From Gemmatimonadota bacterium (GTDB taxonomy: Bacteria > Gemmatimonadota > Gemmatimonadetes > Gemmatimonadales > GWC2-71-9): a stretch of DNA of 39,006 nt. The notes under the pieces were generated by a model. That model was not told where the DNA came from. It searched no databases and saw only the letters and a list, made by a program, of their open reading frames with translations. The stretch covers positions 1 through 39,006 of the forward strand of contig JAOTWJ010000015.1 of assembly GCA_029862925.1 (NCBI GenBank), read 5' to 3'. Below, one piece after another: positions 18,792-27,596 of the stretch (positions within the stretch are counted from its first letter, which is position 1; each line of letters starts with the position of its first letter). The position numbers and the translations under genes are program-made.

Positions 18792-19853
18792 TCACTCCGG
18801 GATCAGCTTGAAGATCCGGACGTCGTCCGATGAGTGGCGGAAGAACAGCCCATTCCGAATCACGCCCCCGAATCCACCATAGCGCTGGTCGGCTTCCGCG
18901 GGCCACTTGATCGCCTGCGCGCGGTTGGTGCGCGGATCCACTAGGAGCCCGATGGCCCCGACGTTGGGAAAGAGGAGAAACAGCCGGCCGTCGTCGGTGA
19001 CAGACAGGTCCGTGATCCCGGGGCGAGCCCGACGCGTATCCCCTCCAAAATCCCCGAGGACGAGTGCATCCTGCTCGATCAGTCCGTCCAGGATGCGCTG
19101 CGGCAAGCGCCGGACGGCGACACGCTGCCCGGTCGGACTATACTCCACCAGAGACCCGAGCATCTCGTCGTACACATGAACGGCACCCGTACCCGCCACA
19201 ACGAACTGGACATCGCCATGGATGATCGGGCGAAACATCGCACGGAACTCCTCCGGGTATAGATCCCACGGTCGCTCGGCGAAGGGACGCCACGGGCCGG
19301 CGGTATCGCCCCTCAGGAAGTAGTTACGGTCGTCGTAGGAGCAAACGAAGAGGCTGCCGTCCGGCCCCCACTGCACTTCCGTGAAGCCGTGCGGCACGGC
19401 GAGTGACCGCACGAATGCCCCATCCGACCGGAAGATGGATACGCGGGCGTTCGTGCCCTCACTGACGGCATACAGATCCTGCCACACTGCCAAGGACATG
19501 GCCCCGCGCAACTCGCCGGGCCCGGCACCCTCGCGTCCGAAGTATGCCTCCGGCCGGAACTGCTCGTCGAGACGCACGATCCGGTCGTTCCCGTTCTCGA
19601 GTACGAGCATGCGATCTCCGTCGAACACGAGGTCCGCCGCCCTGGCAAAGCCGAACTCGTCATTCTCGGAAGAGATGGGGGCCGCCGGCACCGATTCCTG
19701 AACGACGAGGGCGACGCGTTCGAGGGCAATGGGGATCGCGCCCTCGACGTGTGGTTCCCCACGGCTGCACGCCGGGACGCCCGCCGGCATCAGCGCCACC
19801 AGCACCGGAAGCAGACGGAAGACCGATTGTCGCGCTCGCATCCATGCCTGCAT
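18792..19853 (-). CDS. Six-bladed beta-propeller lipoprotein
   Basis: 353 aa from ATG 19853. Signal sequence with lipobox GVPAC (Cys29). The rest reads as blades of an NHL/6-bladed propeller: FARAADLVFDGDRMLVLENGNDRIVRLD, YFGREGAGPGELRGAMSLAV, VSIFRSDGAFVRSLAV, EVQWGPDGSLFV, VHVYDEMLGSLVEYSPTGQ, ITDLSVTDDGRLFLLF. No enzymatic motif is visible. I prefer 19853 because AGAGG lies 9 nt upstream; ATGs at 19874 and 19871 lie directly against a 9-bp hairpin with no ribosome site. It sits 67 bp after the small secreted-protein gene on the same strand and 162 bp before the efflux adaptor. Function unknown. Confidence 0.85.
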   Translation of the reverse strand: MQAWMRARQSVFRLLPVLVALMPAGVPACSRGEPHVEGAIPIALERVALVVQESVPAAPISSENDEFGFARAADLVFDGDRMLVLENGNDRIVRLDEQFRPEAYFGREGAGPGELRGAMSLAVWQDLYAVSEGTNARVSIFRSDGAFVRSLAVPHGFTEVQWGPDGSLFVCSYDDRNYFLRGDTAGPWRPFAERPWDLYPEEFRAMFRPIIHGDVQFVVAGTGAVHVYDEMLGSLVEYSPTGQRVAVRRLPQRILDGLIEQDALVLGDFGGDTRRARPGITDLSVTDDGRLFLLFPNVGAIGLLVDPRTNRAQAIKWPAEADQRYGGFGGVIRNGLFFRHSSDDVRIFKLIPE

Positions 19854-19874
19854 AGGGCTGTTCCTCTTCATCAT

Positions 19875-19904
19875 GGGGCCCGGCCACGAATTCGACCGGG
19901 CCCC
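19875..19904. repeat. 9-bp hairpin between small secreted protein and propeller genes
   Basis: GGGGCCCGG and CCGGGCCCC pair perfectly around a 12-nt loop that itself contains the palindrome CGAATTCG. On the minus strand it falls 16 nt after the small gene's stop and is followed directly by ATGATG rather than a T-run. It may limit read-through or hide a start. Confidence 0.6.
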
Positions 19905-19920
19905 GTCGAGACGCTCCGGC

Positions 19921-20247
19921 TCACAGCTTCAGCACCTCACCGGTGCGGCAGTCCACCCTCACCATCTTGTCCGTGTTCTGATTCACGTACACGCCCACGT
20001 GGTACTGCTCGCTGATGGTCATCTCGGTCGAGCCCGACCCAATACAATCCCCCCCGGCGGTGATCGTGATCGTGCTGGTCTGCGTCACGAGGGATTGCGA
20101 CTGCAGCTCGTACGGATCCCCGGTCTGCCCGCCGACTGCGCTCTGCGGGCAATCGCTCGGCTCCGCCCACAAGACCCCGCCGCTCAACCCGAGCAGCGCC
20201 ACGGACAGGATCCCCGCCCGCACCAGGGTCGCAAGTCGCTTCAACAT
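19921..20247 (-). CDS. Small secreted protein of unknown family
   Basis: 108 aa. A classical signal peptide (LVRAGILSVALLGLSGGVLWA) gives an ~80-residue mature product with three cysteines (33, 68, 100). The middle is beta-prone and Thr/Ser/Gln-rich (QSQSLVTQTSTITIT), followed by GGDCIGSGSTEMTISEQY and a C-terminal NTDKMVRVDCRTGEVLKL. No family is recognised. ATG 20247 has GGAG 8 nt upstream. The longer open frame to 20433 lacks a signal sequence and is Arg/Pro-rich, so it is rejected. It lies between two propeller genes, divergent from one and upstream of the other. Confidence 0.75.
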   Translation of the reverse strand: MLKRLATLVRAGILSVALLGLSGGVLWAEPSDCPQSAVGGQTGDPYELQSQSLVTQTSTITITAGGDCIGSGSTEMTISEQYHVGVYVNQNTDKMVRVDCRTGEVLKL

Positions 20248-20289
20248 GAGTGTATCTCCACGCGCCGCGCGGCGCGATTGATGAGGAAC

Positions 20290-20323
20290 CCCCGGGGCTG
20301 CCGGACGTCCTGGCGCCCCGGGG
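20290..20323. repeat. Strong stem-loop in the leader of the small secreted protein gene
   Basis: CCCCGGGGC (20290-20298) pairs with GCCCCGGGG (20315-20323); the loop holds the palindrome GGACGTCC (20303-20310). A second 16-bp GC palindrome lies at 20261-20276, just before the ribosome site. The 279-bp divergent gap (20248-20526) holds nothing else recognisable except the promoter candidate. Confidence 0.5.
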
Positions 20324-20383
20324 CGCCGCACTAATGCACGCGATCCGGGCGCCAGACGTGGCCGAACCCACGCAGCCCGAACC

Positions 20384-20412
20384 ATTTTGTCCCGGCCACG
20401 GCAGTCCTGCAA
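20384..20412 (-). promoter_or_regulatory. Weak promoter candidate for the small secreted protein gene
   Basis: Minus strand TTGCAG (20412-20407), 17-nt spacer, CAAAAT (20389-20384): 3/6 and 4/6 consensus matches. It would give a leader of about 130 nt containing both GC hairpins. The match is weak and could be chance. Confidence 0.3.
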
Positions 20413-20526
20413 CGCTCCGACCGCCTCGGGCATCTCACCAACCGAGGACCCAGGCGGGCGCCGGTCCGGGTCGGCGGGTTGGCGTTTCCCAGTTCACCAG
20501 TCACGTTTCACTTCGTCCCCAACCCC

Positions 20527-21666
20527 ATGCGACCCATGACTCGTTTGCCGCTTCTCGCTCTCGCCGCGACGCTGCTGGTCGCCCCCGCGCTCCACGCGCA
20601 GGCCATGCGTCCCACACCGCTCGGCACACCGGACGCCACCTTCGCCGAGCCCGTGACGGCGCCCATCGGGTTCCGGGTGCTCGCCGACGGCCGCGTGCTC
20701 CTCGCCGACAACATCGAGGGCACCGTCGCGGTGCTCGACTTTCGAACCGGTGCCATGACGCCCGTGGGTCGTCAGGGTGACGGCCCCGGCGAGTACGGCA
20801 TGCCCGGCCCGCTGTTCGGCGCCGCGGGCGACACCACGTACATGCTCGACATGGGGAACCGCCGGCTGCTCGTCATCACGCCCGACGGGCGCATCGCCGA
20901 CAACACGATTCCGCTCCGCAGTACGTCCGGATGGCCGATCCTGCCGCGGGGCGTGGACGCGGCGGGCCGCATTTACTTCGATCTCGCGGGCATCGTGATG
21001 CCCGGGCTGAACGAAGTCGCCGCCGCGGGTCGCGCCCCGCTGCTGCGCTGGGACCGGTCCGCGGATCGCATGGACACGGTGGCCTTCGTGCAGTTTCCTC
21101 CGCTGCCCCCGGCGGGCCCGGGCGAGATGCGCATCAGCATCGGTGGGGGCGCCTACCAACCGACGGACCAGTGGGCGGTCACGGCCGACGGCCGCGTCGG
21201 GCTCGCCCGAGCGACCGGCTATCGGGTCGAATGGCACGGCGGGGCGAGCCCGGTGGTCGGCCCGGAGGTGCGCTACGAGCCCGTGAAGATCGGCACGGCT
21301 GAAAAGAACGCGTGGGCCGATCTGATGGCGGCGCGCGGCATGGCTGTCGAGATCGAGAACGGCCGGCGCCGCACGCGTCGCCTTCCCCGTCCGGACATCG
21401 ACCGGATGGAGTGGCCCGAGGTGATGCCGCCGTTCTCCGGCCCGCGGGCGGTGCTTGCTGCACCGCAGGGCGAGCTGTGGGTGCTGCGCAGCCGGCCGGC
21501 CAACACGCGGGCCCGCGTCTACGACGTGTTCGACGGCCGGGGTCGCCTGGTTCGGCAGGTCAGTCTCGAGGGCGACCGCGCGGTGCTCGCGTTCGGGCCC
21601 GGTGCGGTGTACGTGGCCCGGACTGACGAGGACGATCTCGTGTGGCTGGAGCGGTACAAGATGTGA
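20527..21666 (+). CDS. Secreted six-bladed beta-propeller protein
   Basis: 379 aa with a cleavable signal peptide (LLALAATLLVAPALHAQ) rather than a lipobox. Propeller blades are clear: FRVLADGRVLLADNIEGTVAVLDFRTG, VGRQGDGPGEYGMPG, YMLDMGNRRLLVITPDGRIAD, GVDAAGRIYFDLAG, QWAVTADGRVGLARATGYRVEW, and a last blade ELWVLRSRPANTRARVYDVFDGRGRL followed by AVLAFGPGAVYVART. The GDGPGE loop recurs as GGGPGE and GAGPGE in the other two propellers. ATG 20536 is an alternative start; no ribosome site stands out. Function unknown. It is the only complete propeller here on the plus strand. Confidence 0.85.
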   Translation: MRPMTRLPLLALAATLLVAPALHAQAMRPTPLGTPDATFAEPVTAPIGFRVLADGRVLLADNIEGTVAVLDFRTGAMTPVGRQGDGPGEYGMPGPLFGAAGDTTYMLDMGNRRLLVITPDGRIADNTIPLRSTSGWPILPRGVDAAGRIYFDLAGIVMPGLNEVAAAGRAPLLRWDRSADRMDTVAFVQFPPLPPAGPGEMRISIGGGAYQPTDQWAVTADGRVGLARATGYRVEWHGGASPVVGPEVRYEPVKIGTAEKNAWADLMAARGMAVEIENGRRRTRRLPRPDIDRMEWPEVMPPFSGPRAVLAAPQGELWVLRSRPANTRARVYDVFDGRGRLVRQVSLEGDRAVLAFGPGAVYVARTDEDDLVWLERYKM

Positions 21667-21807
21667 GCGGGGGGAGCGCGGCTCTCTTCGACGCGACGTC
21701 AGGCGCCGATAGGCGAGTGCGCGTGTCGGCGCTCCCTCTCGATCTGTAACCTTTTGGGACCGACACGCGTCTAATCCTGCAAGATCGAGACGCGCGAGGA
21801 TGGGACG

Positions 21808-22020
21808 ATGGTGATGACGGCAACTGCGCATGCGGGCCGCTGGCCGCTGGCGGTCCTCGCGGCGCGCGCCGTCAGTCCCGACCGGCGGCGCTCCCCACGC
21901 AACGACTTCGTTCTCCTCGACCGGCATGGCCGGCCGCTCGGTACGGTGAGCAGCGCGCGTGCGCTGCGCTTCGGGCCGGCGTCGCCGACGCTGTATCTGG
22001 CGCGGGAATGGGGATGGTGA
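21808..22020 (+). pseudogene. Probable 3' remnant of another propeller gene
   Basis: A 70-codon ORF whose second half (FVLLDRHGRPLGTV, then RALRFGPASPTLYLAREW) parallels the last blade of the propeller just upstream (VYDVFDGRGRLVRQV, then AVLAFGPGAVYVART). The first half has no recognisable fold. A GAGG 8 nt before the ATG means a short peptide could be made, but a decayed gene is more likely. The 141 bp between the two (21667-21807) hold no other feature I can see. Confidence 0.5.
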
Positions 22021-22029
22021 GACGCCGGA

Positions 22030-22071
22030 ACGCCCAGAGGCATAGCGGTGTGCATCTCGGCGTCTGGGCGT
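22030..22071. terminator. Bidirectional hairpin in convergent gap
   Basis: ACGCCCAGA (22030-22038) pairs with TCTGGGCGT (22063-22071) over a 24-nt loop, between the propeller remnant (plus) and the TPR-barrel gene (minus). Perfect 9-bp stem, no T-run; its position suits termination from both sides. Confidence 0.45.
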
Positions 22072-22092
22072 CCTCCCGTGCGCCCCGCCCGC

Positions 22093-23889
22093 CTAGAACC
22101 TCCAGCCGCCCCCGACCGTAAGGTACCCGTACCGATAATCGCCGACATCGGACGCGAACAGCGCCATGCCGAGCGTCGAGTAGCCGCCGGCAATGGCGAA
22201 GTATCGACCGGGCGCGACGGTGAGCTGCAGCTCCCCGCGCACGCGCGCCACAGCCGACACGTTGCCGTCGCTCCCGACCTGCTGGAGGCCGGGAGCCGCT
22301 TCCAGTACCGGCGTCAGCCAGCGGATCTCGCGCTCCCAGCGGAGCGGCACCTCCAGCACCGCGTACAGGTCCGGATCGAAGTACCCGTCCGACAGGTCCT
22401 TGGAGAATCCAAACACCCGCACGGCGGCGCCCACGTTCCATGCCCGGCGAAACCGGCGGGAGACGCCGGCGGCGCCGGCCACGCGCGTGTTTGCCTCCGT
22501 ACCGTCGAAACGCGCGGCGGAAACCGCCCCCGTGAGCGTCCATCCGCCGGCGGGCGCCGCCCGCACATCCAGGGCGCCCTGCCGCACCGTGACGCCGGTG
22601 CGCACGAGCTGCGCCGTCGCATCCAGCGGTTCACCGGTCACGCTGACGGTCGCGACCACGGGTTCCCGCGCGGGGGTCGCGAGGCGCGCCGCGAACCGGA
22701 CGTGCGTCTCGGCCCCGGGAACGTCGGACCCGCTCGCGCCCGCGCCAGCCGTGAGCGTCCATCCCGGCTCGACCAGCAGCGCCAGTTCGAGCATGCCGCC
22801 GTGCGCCTCCTGCGTGAACCCGGTCGCGCCCCGCTGTTCCAGCCACCGCCAGTAGCCGTGCACGCGCAGATCGAGGCGGGGCGCGGCACGCCAGCTCGCG
22901 CGGGCCGCCAGCGTCCCGATCCCGTTATCGTCCGAGTCCGATTCATACGTGAAGGACGCCCCGGTGCGGGGGCGAAAGGCCACGTCCGTCCAACGCCACT
23001 GGGTGCGGACGTCTGGGTCGTTGGGCGCCAGGCGGCGCGCCCGCGCCAGCACCGCACGCGACGCGGCGTCGCGCCCCTGCCAGCGCAGCGTCTGGCCGAG
23101 TCCGACGAGCGCCGGCACGTTGCCGGAATCCAGGGCCAGGACACGCCGCCAAGTCACTTCGGCCGCCTTGAGCCGTCCCCTCCAGCTGCGCGTCCGCGCC
23201 AGACCAGCCCATGCGTCGAGATCCGTCGAGTCCGCGGCGAGCAGGCCGCCGTACACGACGGCCGACGAATCCAGCCGGCCCGCCCACCCGAGCACCTGGC
23301 CCAGGGCACGGCGCGTGGCGAGATCCGTGGGGTCGCTCCGGACGAGGCTGTCGTACAGCGCAATCGACTCCTCGAGCCGCGCGGCCCACGAGAGTATCTG
23401 CGCCCGCGAGCTTTGGATGGAGCGGTTTTCCGGCAGGATCTCGCCGAGCCGCTCGTAGGTCGCAACGGCGGATCGATACTCGCCAGCCCAGCCGAGGAAC
23501 TGGGCGCGGGCCTCCAGTGCGGGCAGATAGTCCGGCGCCGCGGCCAGCAGGGTGTCCAGGGCGCGCACGGCGTCGGCCGTGTGGCCCTGCCAGGCCCGGA
23601 CGCGCGCGCGGTCCACCACGGCCTCGCGATTGGCCGGCGCGAGCCGCAGCAGGCGATCGAACAGTGCCAAGCTTTGGTCGTAGCGACCGGCCCACGCGGC
23701 GATGAGCCCGAGACGGTGCAGCGCGCGCACGTCACTGGAGTCTTCGGCCAGTCGCGCGCTGTAGAGTCGCCAGGCCGTCTCGACGTCGCCCGCATCCCAG
23801 GCGCGGTTCGCGTCCTCTTGGGCCCGCAGGGCCGGCGGCGCGAACGGGAGGAGTGCCAGCAGGACGATGGTCCGGAGGCGCGACCTCAT
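22093..23889 (-). CDS. TPR protein with C-terminal YaiO/PgaA-like outer membrane beta-barrel
   Basis: 598 aa. Signal peptide (LLALLPFAPPALRAQ), then about eight TPR-like helical repeats (about 25-295), many with the pattern WAGRYDQSLALFDRLL, WAGEYRSAVATYERL or WAGRLDSSAVVYGGLL. From about 305 on the chain alternates polar/aromatic beta strands (TGASFTYESDSDDNG, LRVHGYWRWLEQRG) and ends GYLTVGGGWRF; a terminal Phe is the usual outer-membrane insertion signal. This is the layout of YaiO and of polysaccharide exporters such as PgaA. Its ATG overlaps the glycoside hydrolase stop (ATGA, 23886-23889), so the two probably cooperate. Export of a glycan is inferred. Confidence 0.85.
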   Translation of the reverse strand: MRSRLRTIVLLALLPFAPPALRAQEDANRAWDAGDVETAWRLYSARLAEDSSDVRALHRLGLIAAWAGRYDQSLALFDRLLRLAPANREAVVDRARVRAWQGHTADAVRALDTLLAAAPDYLPALEARAQFLGWAGEYRSAVATYERLGEILPENRSIQSSRAQILSWAARLEESIALYDSLVRSDPTDLATRRALGQVLGWAGRLDSSAVVYGGLLAADSTDLDAWAGLARTRSWRGRLKAAEVTWRRVLALDSGNVPALVGLGQTLRWQGRDAASRAVLARARRLAPNDPDVRTQWRWTDVAFRPRTGASFTYESDSDDNGIGTLAARASWRAAPRLDLRVHGYWRWLEQRGATGFTQEAHGGMLELALLVEPGWTLTAGAGASGSDVPGAETHVRFAARLATPAREPVVATVSVTGEPLDATAQLVRTGVTVRQGALDVRAAPAGGWTLTGAVSAARFDGTEANTRVAGAAGVSRRFRRAWNVGAAVRVFGFSKDLSDGYFDPDLYAVLEVPLRWEREIRWLTPVLEAAPGLQQVGSDGNVSAVARVRGELQLTVAPGRYFAIAGGYSTLGMALFASDVGDYRYGYLTVGGGWRF

Positions 23890-26513
23890 CGGCTGATCTC
23901 ACCCGGAGGGTCGCCCAACTCCGCCCAGGTGTCGCGGATCGCCTCGTAGAGCGGCCGGCGGCGCGCGCGCCAGACCGGTTCCTCCCACGTCGGCCAGGAG
24001 AAGAGTGCGACGGGGGCCCCGGTGGCGGGCCAGGAGACCCAGCGACCGTCGGGCCGCTGCACGGCGCCGACGATCCGGATCCCCGGGATCCTGCTCAGCG
24101 CCACGTCGCCCTCGCGACGCGTGGGTTCGGCATCGCCCAGGGCGTGCCGACTGCTGGGGTCCGTCACGTTGAGCAGCATCCACGGTATCCGCACTTCGAT
24201 CACCGCACCCGCGCGCTCCCAGTCGTCATCCGGCCGCACGCCCGCCCGCAGCATGCCGCGCTCATAGCCAAAGCCGGCGTACTCCGTGCCATCCCGTCCA
24301 AACCGCGACCGGTTGGTGACCACCCGAAGCCGCTCGTACCGGCCGTCGGCGTTGGCGCGTGGTGTCACGGGCCGCGGTGCGTGCTGTTCCCACCGGCCGT
24401 GAAACAGGCCGGGGGGTGGCGTGGCGATCGACGGCACGACGAGGGGGCGCGCCACCACGGGGCTCACTGGCGTGACGGGCGTCGCCGCGTACGGGGGATC
24501 CACGAGCAGTCGCACGGTATCGCCTCGGATGGCGAGCACGAACTCGAGCCCCACTGGCACCGGCGGCGCCGACGGGTGCGGCCAACGGCGGTCGCCGCGC
24601 GCCGAGTCCACGACATCGAACCCGACATACAGCTCGGTGACGCGGCCCCGCGGCTCGATCGACAGCCACAGGTCCGCCGCATCGGCCGCGGCGCGCAGCG
24701 TGCCCACCGGTCCGGTGTAGAGCGGAGGGACCCGCGCCCAACCCGTCCGACGCTGCTCGACCGTGGCCCCCGGCACCGGCGGGACCGGCTCCATGGCCAC
24801 CACACCGTACATCTGCTCCGGATCGAGACGATTGAGCCACAGCCGGTTGCGGTCATGCGGAAGCTCGTACTCGCTCACGAGCCAGTTCCCCTTGAACCAC
24901 TCGTCGATCCACGCGAACAGGATCCCGCCTGCCATCTCCGCTTCCGCGATCTCCCGCGTGAGCCGCACACCGATGGCGGCCATGTCGGCCTCATCATGCC
25001 CTCCGTGATGCCAGCCCTGCGGGTGCACGTGTGAGATACCGCGGCTCGTGGGAATGCCGTACTCGGCGATCAGGACCGGGACCCCGCGGTGATGGGCCTT
25101 GAGATCACGCAGATACCCGAAGTAGCTCGACGGCCCGAGCGACGACTCGGCGCGCCCGTACTCGGGATCGAGCACCAGGAAGTCCGGATAGTAGGGATAG
25201 ACGTGGAATGCGGCGAACACGCCGGCGGGAAACGCGGGTGTCGGACGCAGCAGTGTCACGTCGAGCGCGACCACGTCGTTGTCGTACTCTCGGGTGGCGG
25301 CCGCGTCCGTCTCGCCGACCCCGGTGCGGAACGCCAGTTCCTCGGCCCCCGTGGCCTCGGTCGGGTGGACCATCGGGTCGAGCGTGGGCCAATTGGTGTA
25401 GCCCACCGGTCGCTGCGTGCGGTACGTCTCCGTTTCGTACGCGACCATGGCGTCGATCGCCCGCCCGAGCCACGCGTCCATCGGCGTTCCGCCCGCCACG
25501 CGCACGTACTGGCCCGTCCACACCGTGTCGGCGGGTCGCAACCGGTTGAACCCGGCCACGGAAAACGGTTCCCACTCGCGCCCGACCAGATAGGCGGCGA
25601 TCCAAGGCGACACGTCCGCTGTGTACGCACCCGCCGCGTGCCCGGGCCGCGCCGCGATGTCCGCGCGCCCGTGCACGAGGTCCACCACCCGCCGCACCTC
25701 CGCGAGGAACTCGGCTTCCCACACGTCGTCTCGATAGTCGTCGTCGGGTGGCAGCTCTGCCCACACCCCATGTACCACGTGCAGCGGACGTGCGGGATGG
25801 GCCGTGTTGTGCGCCAGGAGGGCTTGGTAAAACCTCGGCGGGTGAATGGTATACACGCGAACCACGTTCGCGCCCATCGCGGCCATCTCCGCGATCCAGG
25901 CGGCGTACGTAGTCGAGTCGGGAAACTCCGACGGGAACCGCCCCGGCAGGGCGGCACCCAGGTTGACACCCTTCAAGTAGAAGGGCGCCCACCCGGCGGC
26001 CGTACGCCGCTCAAACCGGTCGCCCGCCGCGCGTACGTGATAGACCAGCGTGTCGGGCAGGATCAGCGGCGGCCGTGTCGTCACCGGCGGCTCCGCCGCC
26101 AGACGCGCGAGGAGTTGTAGCGCGGTCGCGTTGTCCGGATCGAGCCGCCGGACCCGTCCCATCGCGTCGCGGGCGGCAGACGGATCGCCGCGCCGCCACG
26201 CCACCAGCCCCCGCCCAACGAGCGCGTCGACCAAGAGCGAATCGGCGGCCAACGCCGTGTCGAACCGTGCCGCGGCGGCCTGGAGCCGGCCGGCGCGCAG
26301 GGCGGTGTAGCCCAGCCCGACGGTCGCCGCGATGTCGCCGGGGCACACGCGGAGCGCACGCGTGAACGCCGAGTCCGCGGCGGGAATCGCGCCGGCACGA
26401 TACCGTGTCCACGCCGAATCGAGCAGCGCCGTGGCGGGACAGGGCATCTGCCCGGCAAGCTGGGGCGCCGATCCCACGAGGAGCCCGGCGAGCAGGAGCG
26501 CGGGTGGGCGCAC
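23886..26513 (-). CDS. TPR plus clan GH-A-like glycoside hydrolase plus CBM9-like C-terminal domain, secreted
   Basis: 875 aa. Signal peptide (LLLAGLLVGSAPQLAGQ), a TPR segment (about 25-140), then a TIM-barrel region (about 175-575) opening FYLKGVNLGAALPG. Candidate catalytic acids are in GREWE (Glu313 or Glu315) and IAEYG (Glu484); aromatic and polar motifs such as YTNWPTLDP and WIDEWFKGNW fit a (beta/alpha)8 hydrolase of the GH2/GH5 kind. The C-terminal part (about 610-860) reads like a CBM9/DOMON-type binding domain (LEFVLAIRGDTV, AVIEVRIPWMLLNV). It starts with GTG 26513, 2 bp after the oxidoreductase gene, and is coupled to the TPR-barrel gene. No family number or substrate can be fixed by eye. 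Confidence 0.82.
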   Translation of the reverse strand: MRPPALLLAGLLVGSAPQLAGQMPCPATALLDSAWTRYRAGAIPAADSAFTRALRVCPGDIAATVGLGYTALRAGRLQAAAARFDTALAADSLLVDALVGRGLVAWRRGDPSAARDAMGRVRRLDPDNATALQLLARLAAEPPVTTRPPLILPDTLVYHVRAAGDRFERRTAAGWAPFYLKGVNLGAALPGRFPSEFPDSTTYAAWIAEMAAMGANVVRVYTIHPPRFYQALLAHNTAHPARPLHVVHGVWAELPPDDDYRDDVWEAEFLAEVRRVVDLVHGRADIAARPGHAAGAYTADVSPWIAAYLVGREWEPFSVAGFNRLRPADTVWTGQYVRVAGGTPMDAWLGRAIDAMVAYETETYRTQRPVGYTNWPTLDPMVHPTEATGAEELAFRTGVGETDAAATREYDNDVVALDVTLLRPTPAFPAGVFAAFHVYPYYPDFLVLDPEYGRAESSLGPSSYFGYLRDLKAHHRGVPVLIAEYGIPTSRGISHVHPQGWHHGGHDEADMAAIGVRLTREIAEAEMAGGILFAWIDEWFKGNWLVSEYELPHDRNRLWLNRLDPEQMYGVVAMEPVPPVPGATVEQRRTGWARVPPLYTGPVGTLRAAADAADLWLSIEPRGRVTELYVGFDVVDSARGDRRWPHPSAPPVPVGLEFVLAIRGDTVRLLVDPPYAATPVTPVSPVVARPLVVPSIATPPPGLFHGRWEQHAPRPVTPRANADGRYERLRVVTNRSRFGRDGTEYAGFGYERGMLRAGVRPDDDWERAGAVIEVRIPWMLLNVTDPSSRHALGDAEPTRREGDVALSRIPGIRIVGAVQRPDGRWVSWPATGAPVALFSWPTWEEPVWRARRRPLYEAIRDTWAELGDPPGEISR

Positions 26514-26515
26514 GG

Positions 26516-27571
26516 TCAGGCCGGGACCTCGACCACCAGCTTGCCGAGCTGATCACCCTCGGCCATGCGGCGAAAGGCCTCGGGCGCCCGCGCGAACGGA
26601 AAGACCGTGTCGATCACGGGCCGCAGGTGTCCCTGCCCGAGCAGGTGCACGATCTCGCGGTACTCGTCGGCGGTCCCCATCGTCGAGCCGAGAATGTCCC
26701 ATTGAAACCAGAACAGCCGCCGGAGATCGACGGTGACCTTCGGCCCGGTGGTCGCGCCACACGTGACGAGCCGCCCTCCGCGGCCGAGCATGCGGAGCGA
26801 CTGCTCCCAGGTGGCTGCACCGACGTTCTCGACGATGACGTCCACACCCCGTTGGTCAGTGAGGCGTCGCACTTCCTTGGCGACGTCCACCTGCGTGTGG
26901 TTGAGCGTGACGTTCGCTCCCAACTCGCGCGCTTTCGCCAGTTTGGCGTCGCTCGACGACGTGACGATGGTGTGGGCGCCCAGCAGGGTCGCGATCTGGA
27001 GCGCCGTGCTCGAGACGCCGCCGCCGACCCCCCAGATCAAGACCGTCTCCCCCGGCCGCAGGCGCGCGCGGGTTACCAGCATCCGCCAGGCCGTGATCGT
27101 CACCAGCGAGAATGCCGCCGCCTCCGGCCACGTGATGGCCGGCAGCGGCGCCGGCGGGGTCGGCACCGGGTAGACGTTCGGCTCCGGCACCACGATGAAC
27201 TCGGCCAGCGTTCCGGGCAGGTGCTCGCCGAGCAGCTTGTACTCGACACAGAGCGAGTGCTGGCCGGCGAGGCAGTGCTCGCAGCGGTAGCACGAAATCC
27301 CCGGGTTGAACAGCACCGCGTCGCCCGGGCGCACGCGGGTCACCCCCTCCCCGACGGCGTCCACGACTCCGGCCCCGTCGCCGCCCAGAATGTGGGGGAA
27401 CGTGAGCTCGAGTCCCGGCAGGCCGCGCACGGTCCACAGGTCGAGATGGTTGAGCGCGGCGGCGCGGAGCCGCACACGCACGTCCCCCGGACGGCGGACG
27501 ACTGGGGCGGGCACATCGGCGATCGCGACCTGCGATAGCTCACCGTGTCCACGGAGGACGACTGCTTGCAT
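26516..27571 (-). CDS. MDR-family zinc-binding NAD(P)-dependent oxidoreductase
   Basis: 351 aa, normal medium-chain dehydrogenase/reductase length. The structural-zinc lobe has four cysteines (94, 97, 100, 108 in CYRCEHCLAGQHSLC) and the Rossmann loop is GVGGGVSSTALQ. The catalytic-zinc ligands of alcohol dehydrogenases are missing: ALNHLDLW replaces the usual Cys segment and GGDGAG replaces the GHE motif. It is thus closer to quinone oxidoreductase or enoyl-reductase-like members than to a true alcohol dehydrogenase. ATG 27571 was chosen by N-terminal homology (MQAVVLRGHG) and the close upstream GAGG. It is the second gene of the run, 25 bp after the Ig-like gene; its role beside a glycoside hydrolase is unclear. 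Confidence 0.9.
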   Translation of the reverse strand: MQAVVLRGHGELSQVAIADVPAPVVRRPGDVRVRLRAAALNHLDLWTVRGLPGLELTFPHILGGDGAGVVDAVGEGVTRVRPGDAVLFNPGISCYRCEHCLAGQHSLCVEYKLLGEHLPGTLAEFIVVPEPNVYPVPTPPAPLPAITWPEAAAFSLVTITAWRMLVTRARLRPGETVLIWGVGGGVSSTALQIATLLGAHTIVTSSSDAKLAKARELGANVTLNHTQVDVAKEVRRLTDQRGVDVIVENVGAATWEQSLRMLGRGGRLVTCGATTGPKVTVDLRRLFWFQWDILGSTMGTADEYREIVHLLGQGHLRPVIDTVFPFARAPEAFRRMAEGDQLGKLVVEVPA

Positions 27572-27596
27572 GCTCCTCGCGACGCTTCGGCGGTCG

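Noticed and set aside
20248-20433. N-terminal extension of the small secreted protein
   Set aside because: It contains GC hairpins and encodes an Arg/Pro-rich stretch ahead of a perfect signal peptide; ATG 20247 has a GGAG site.
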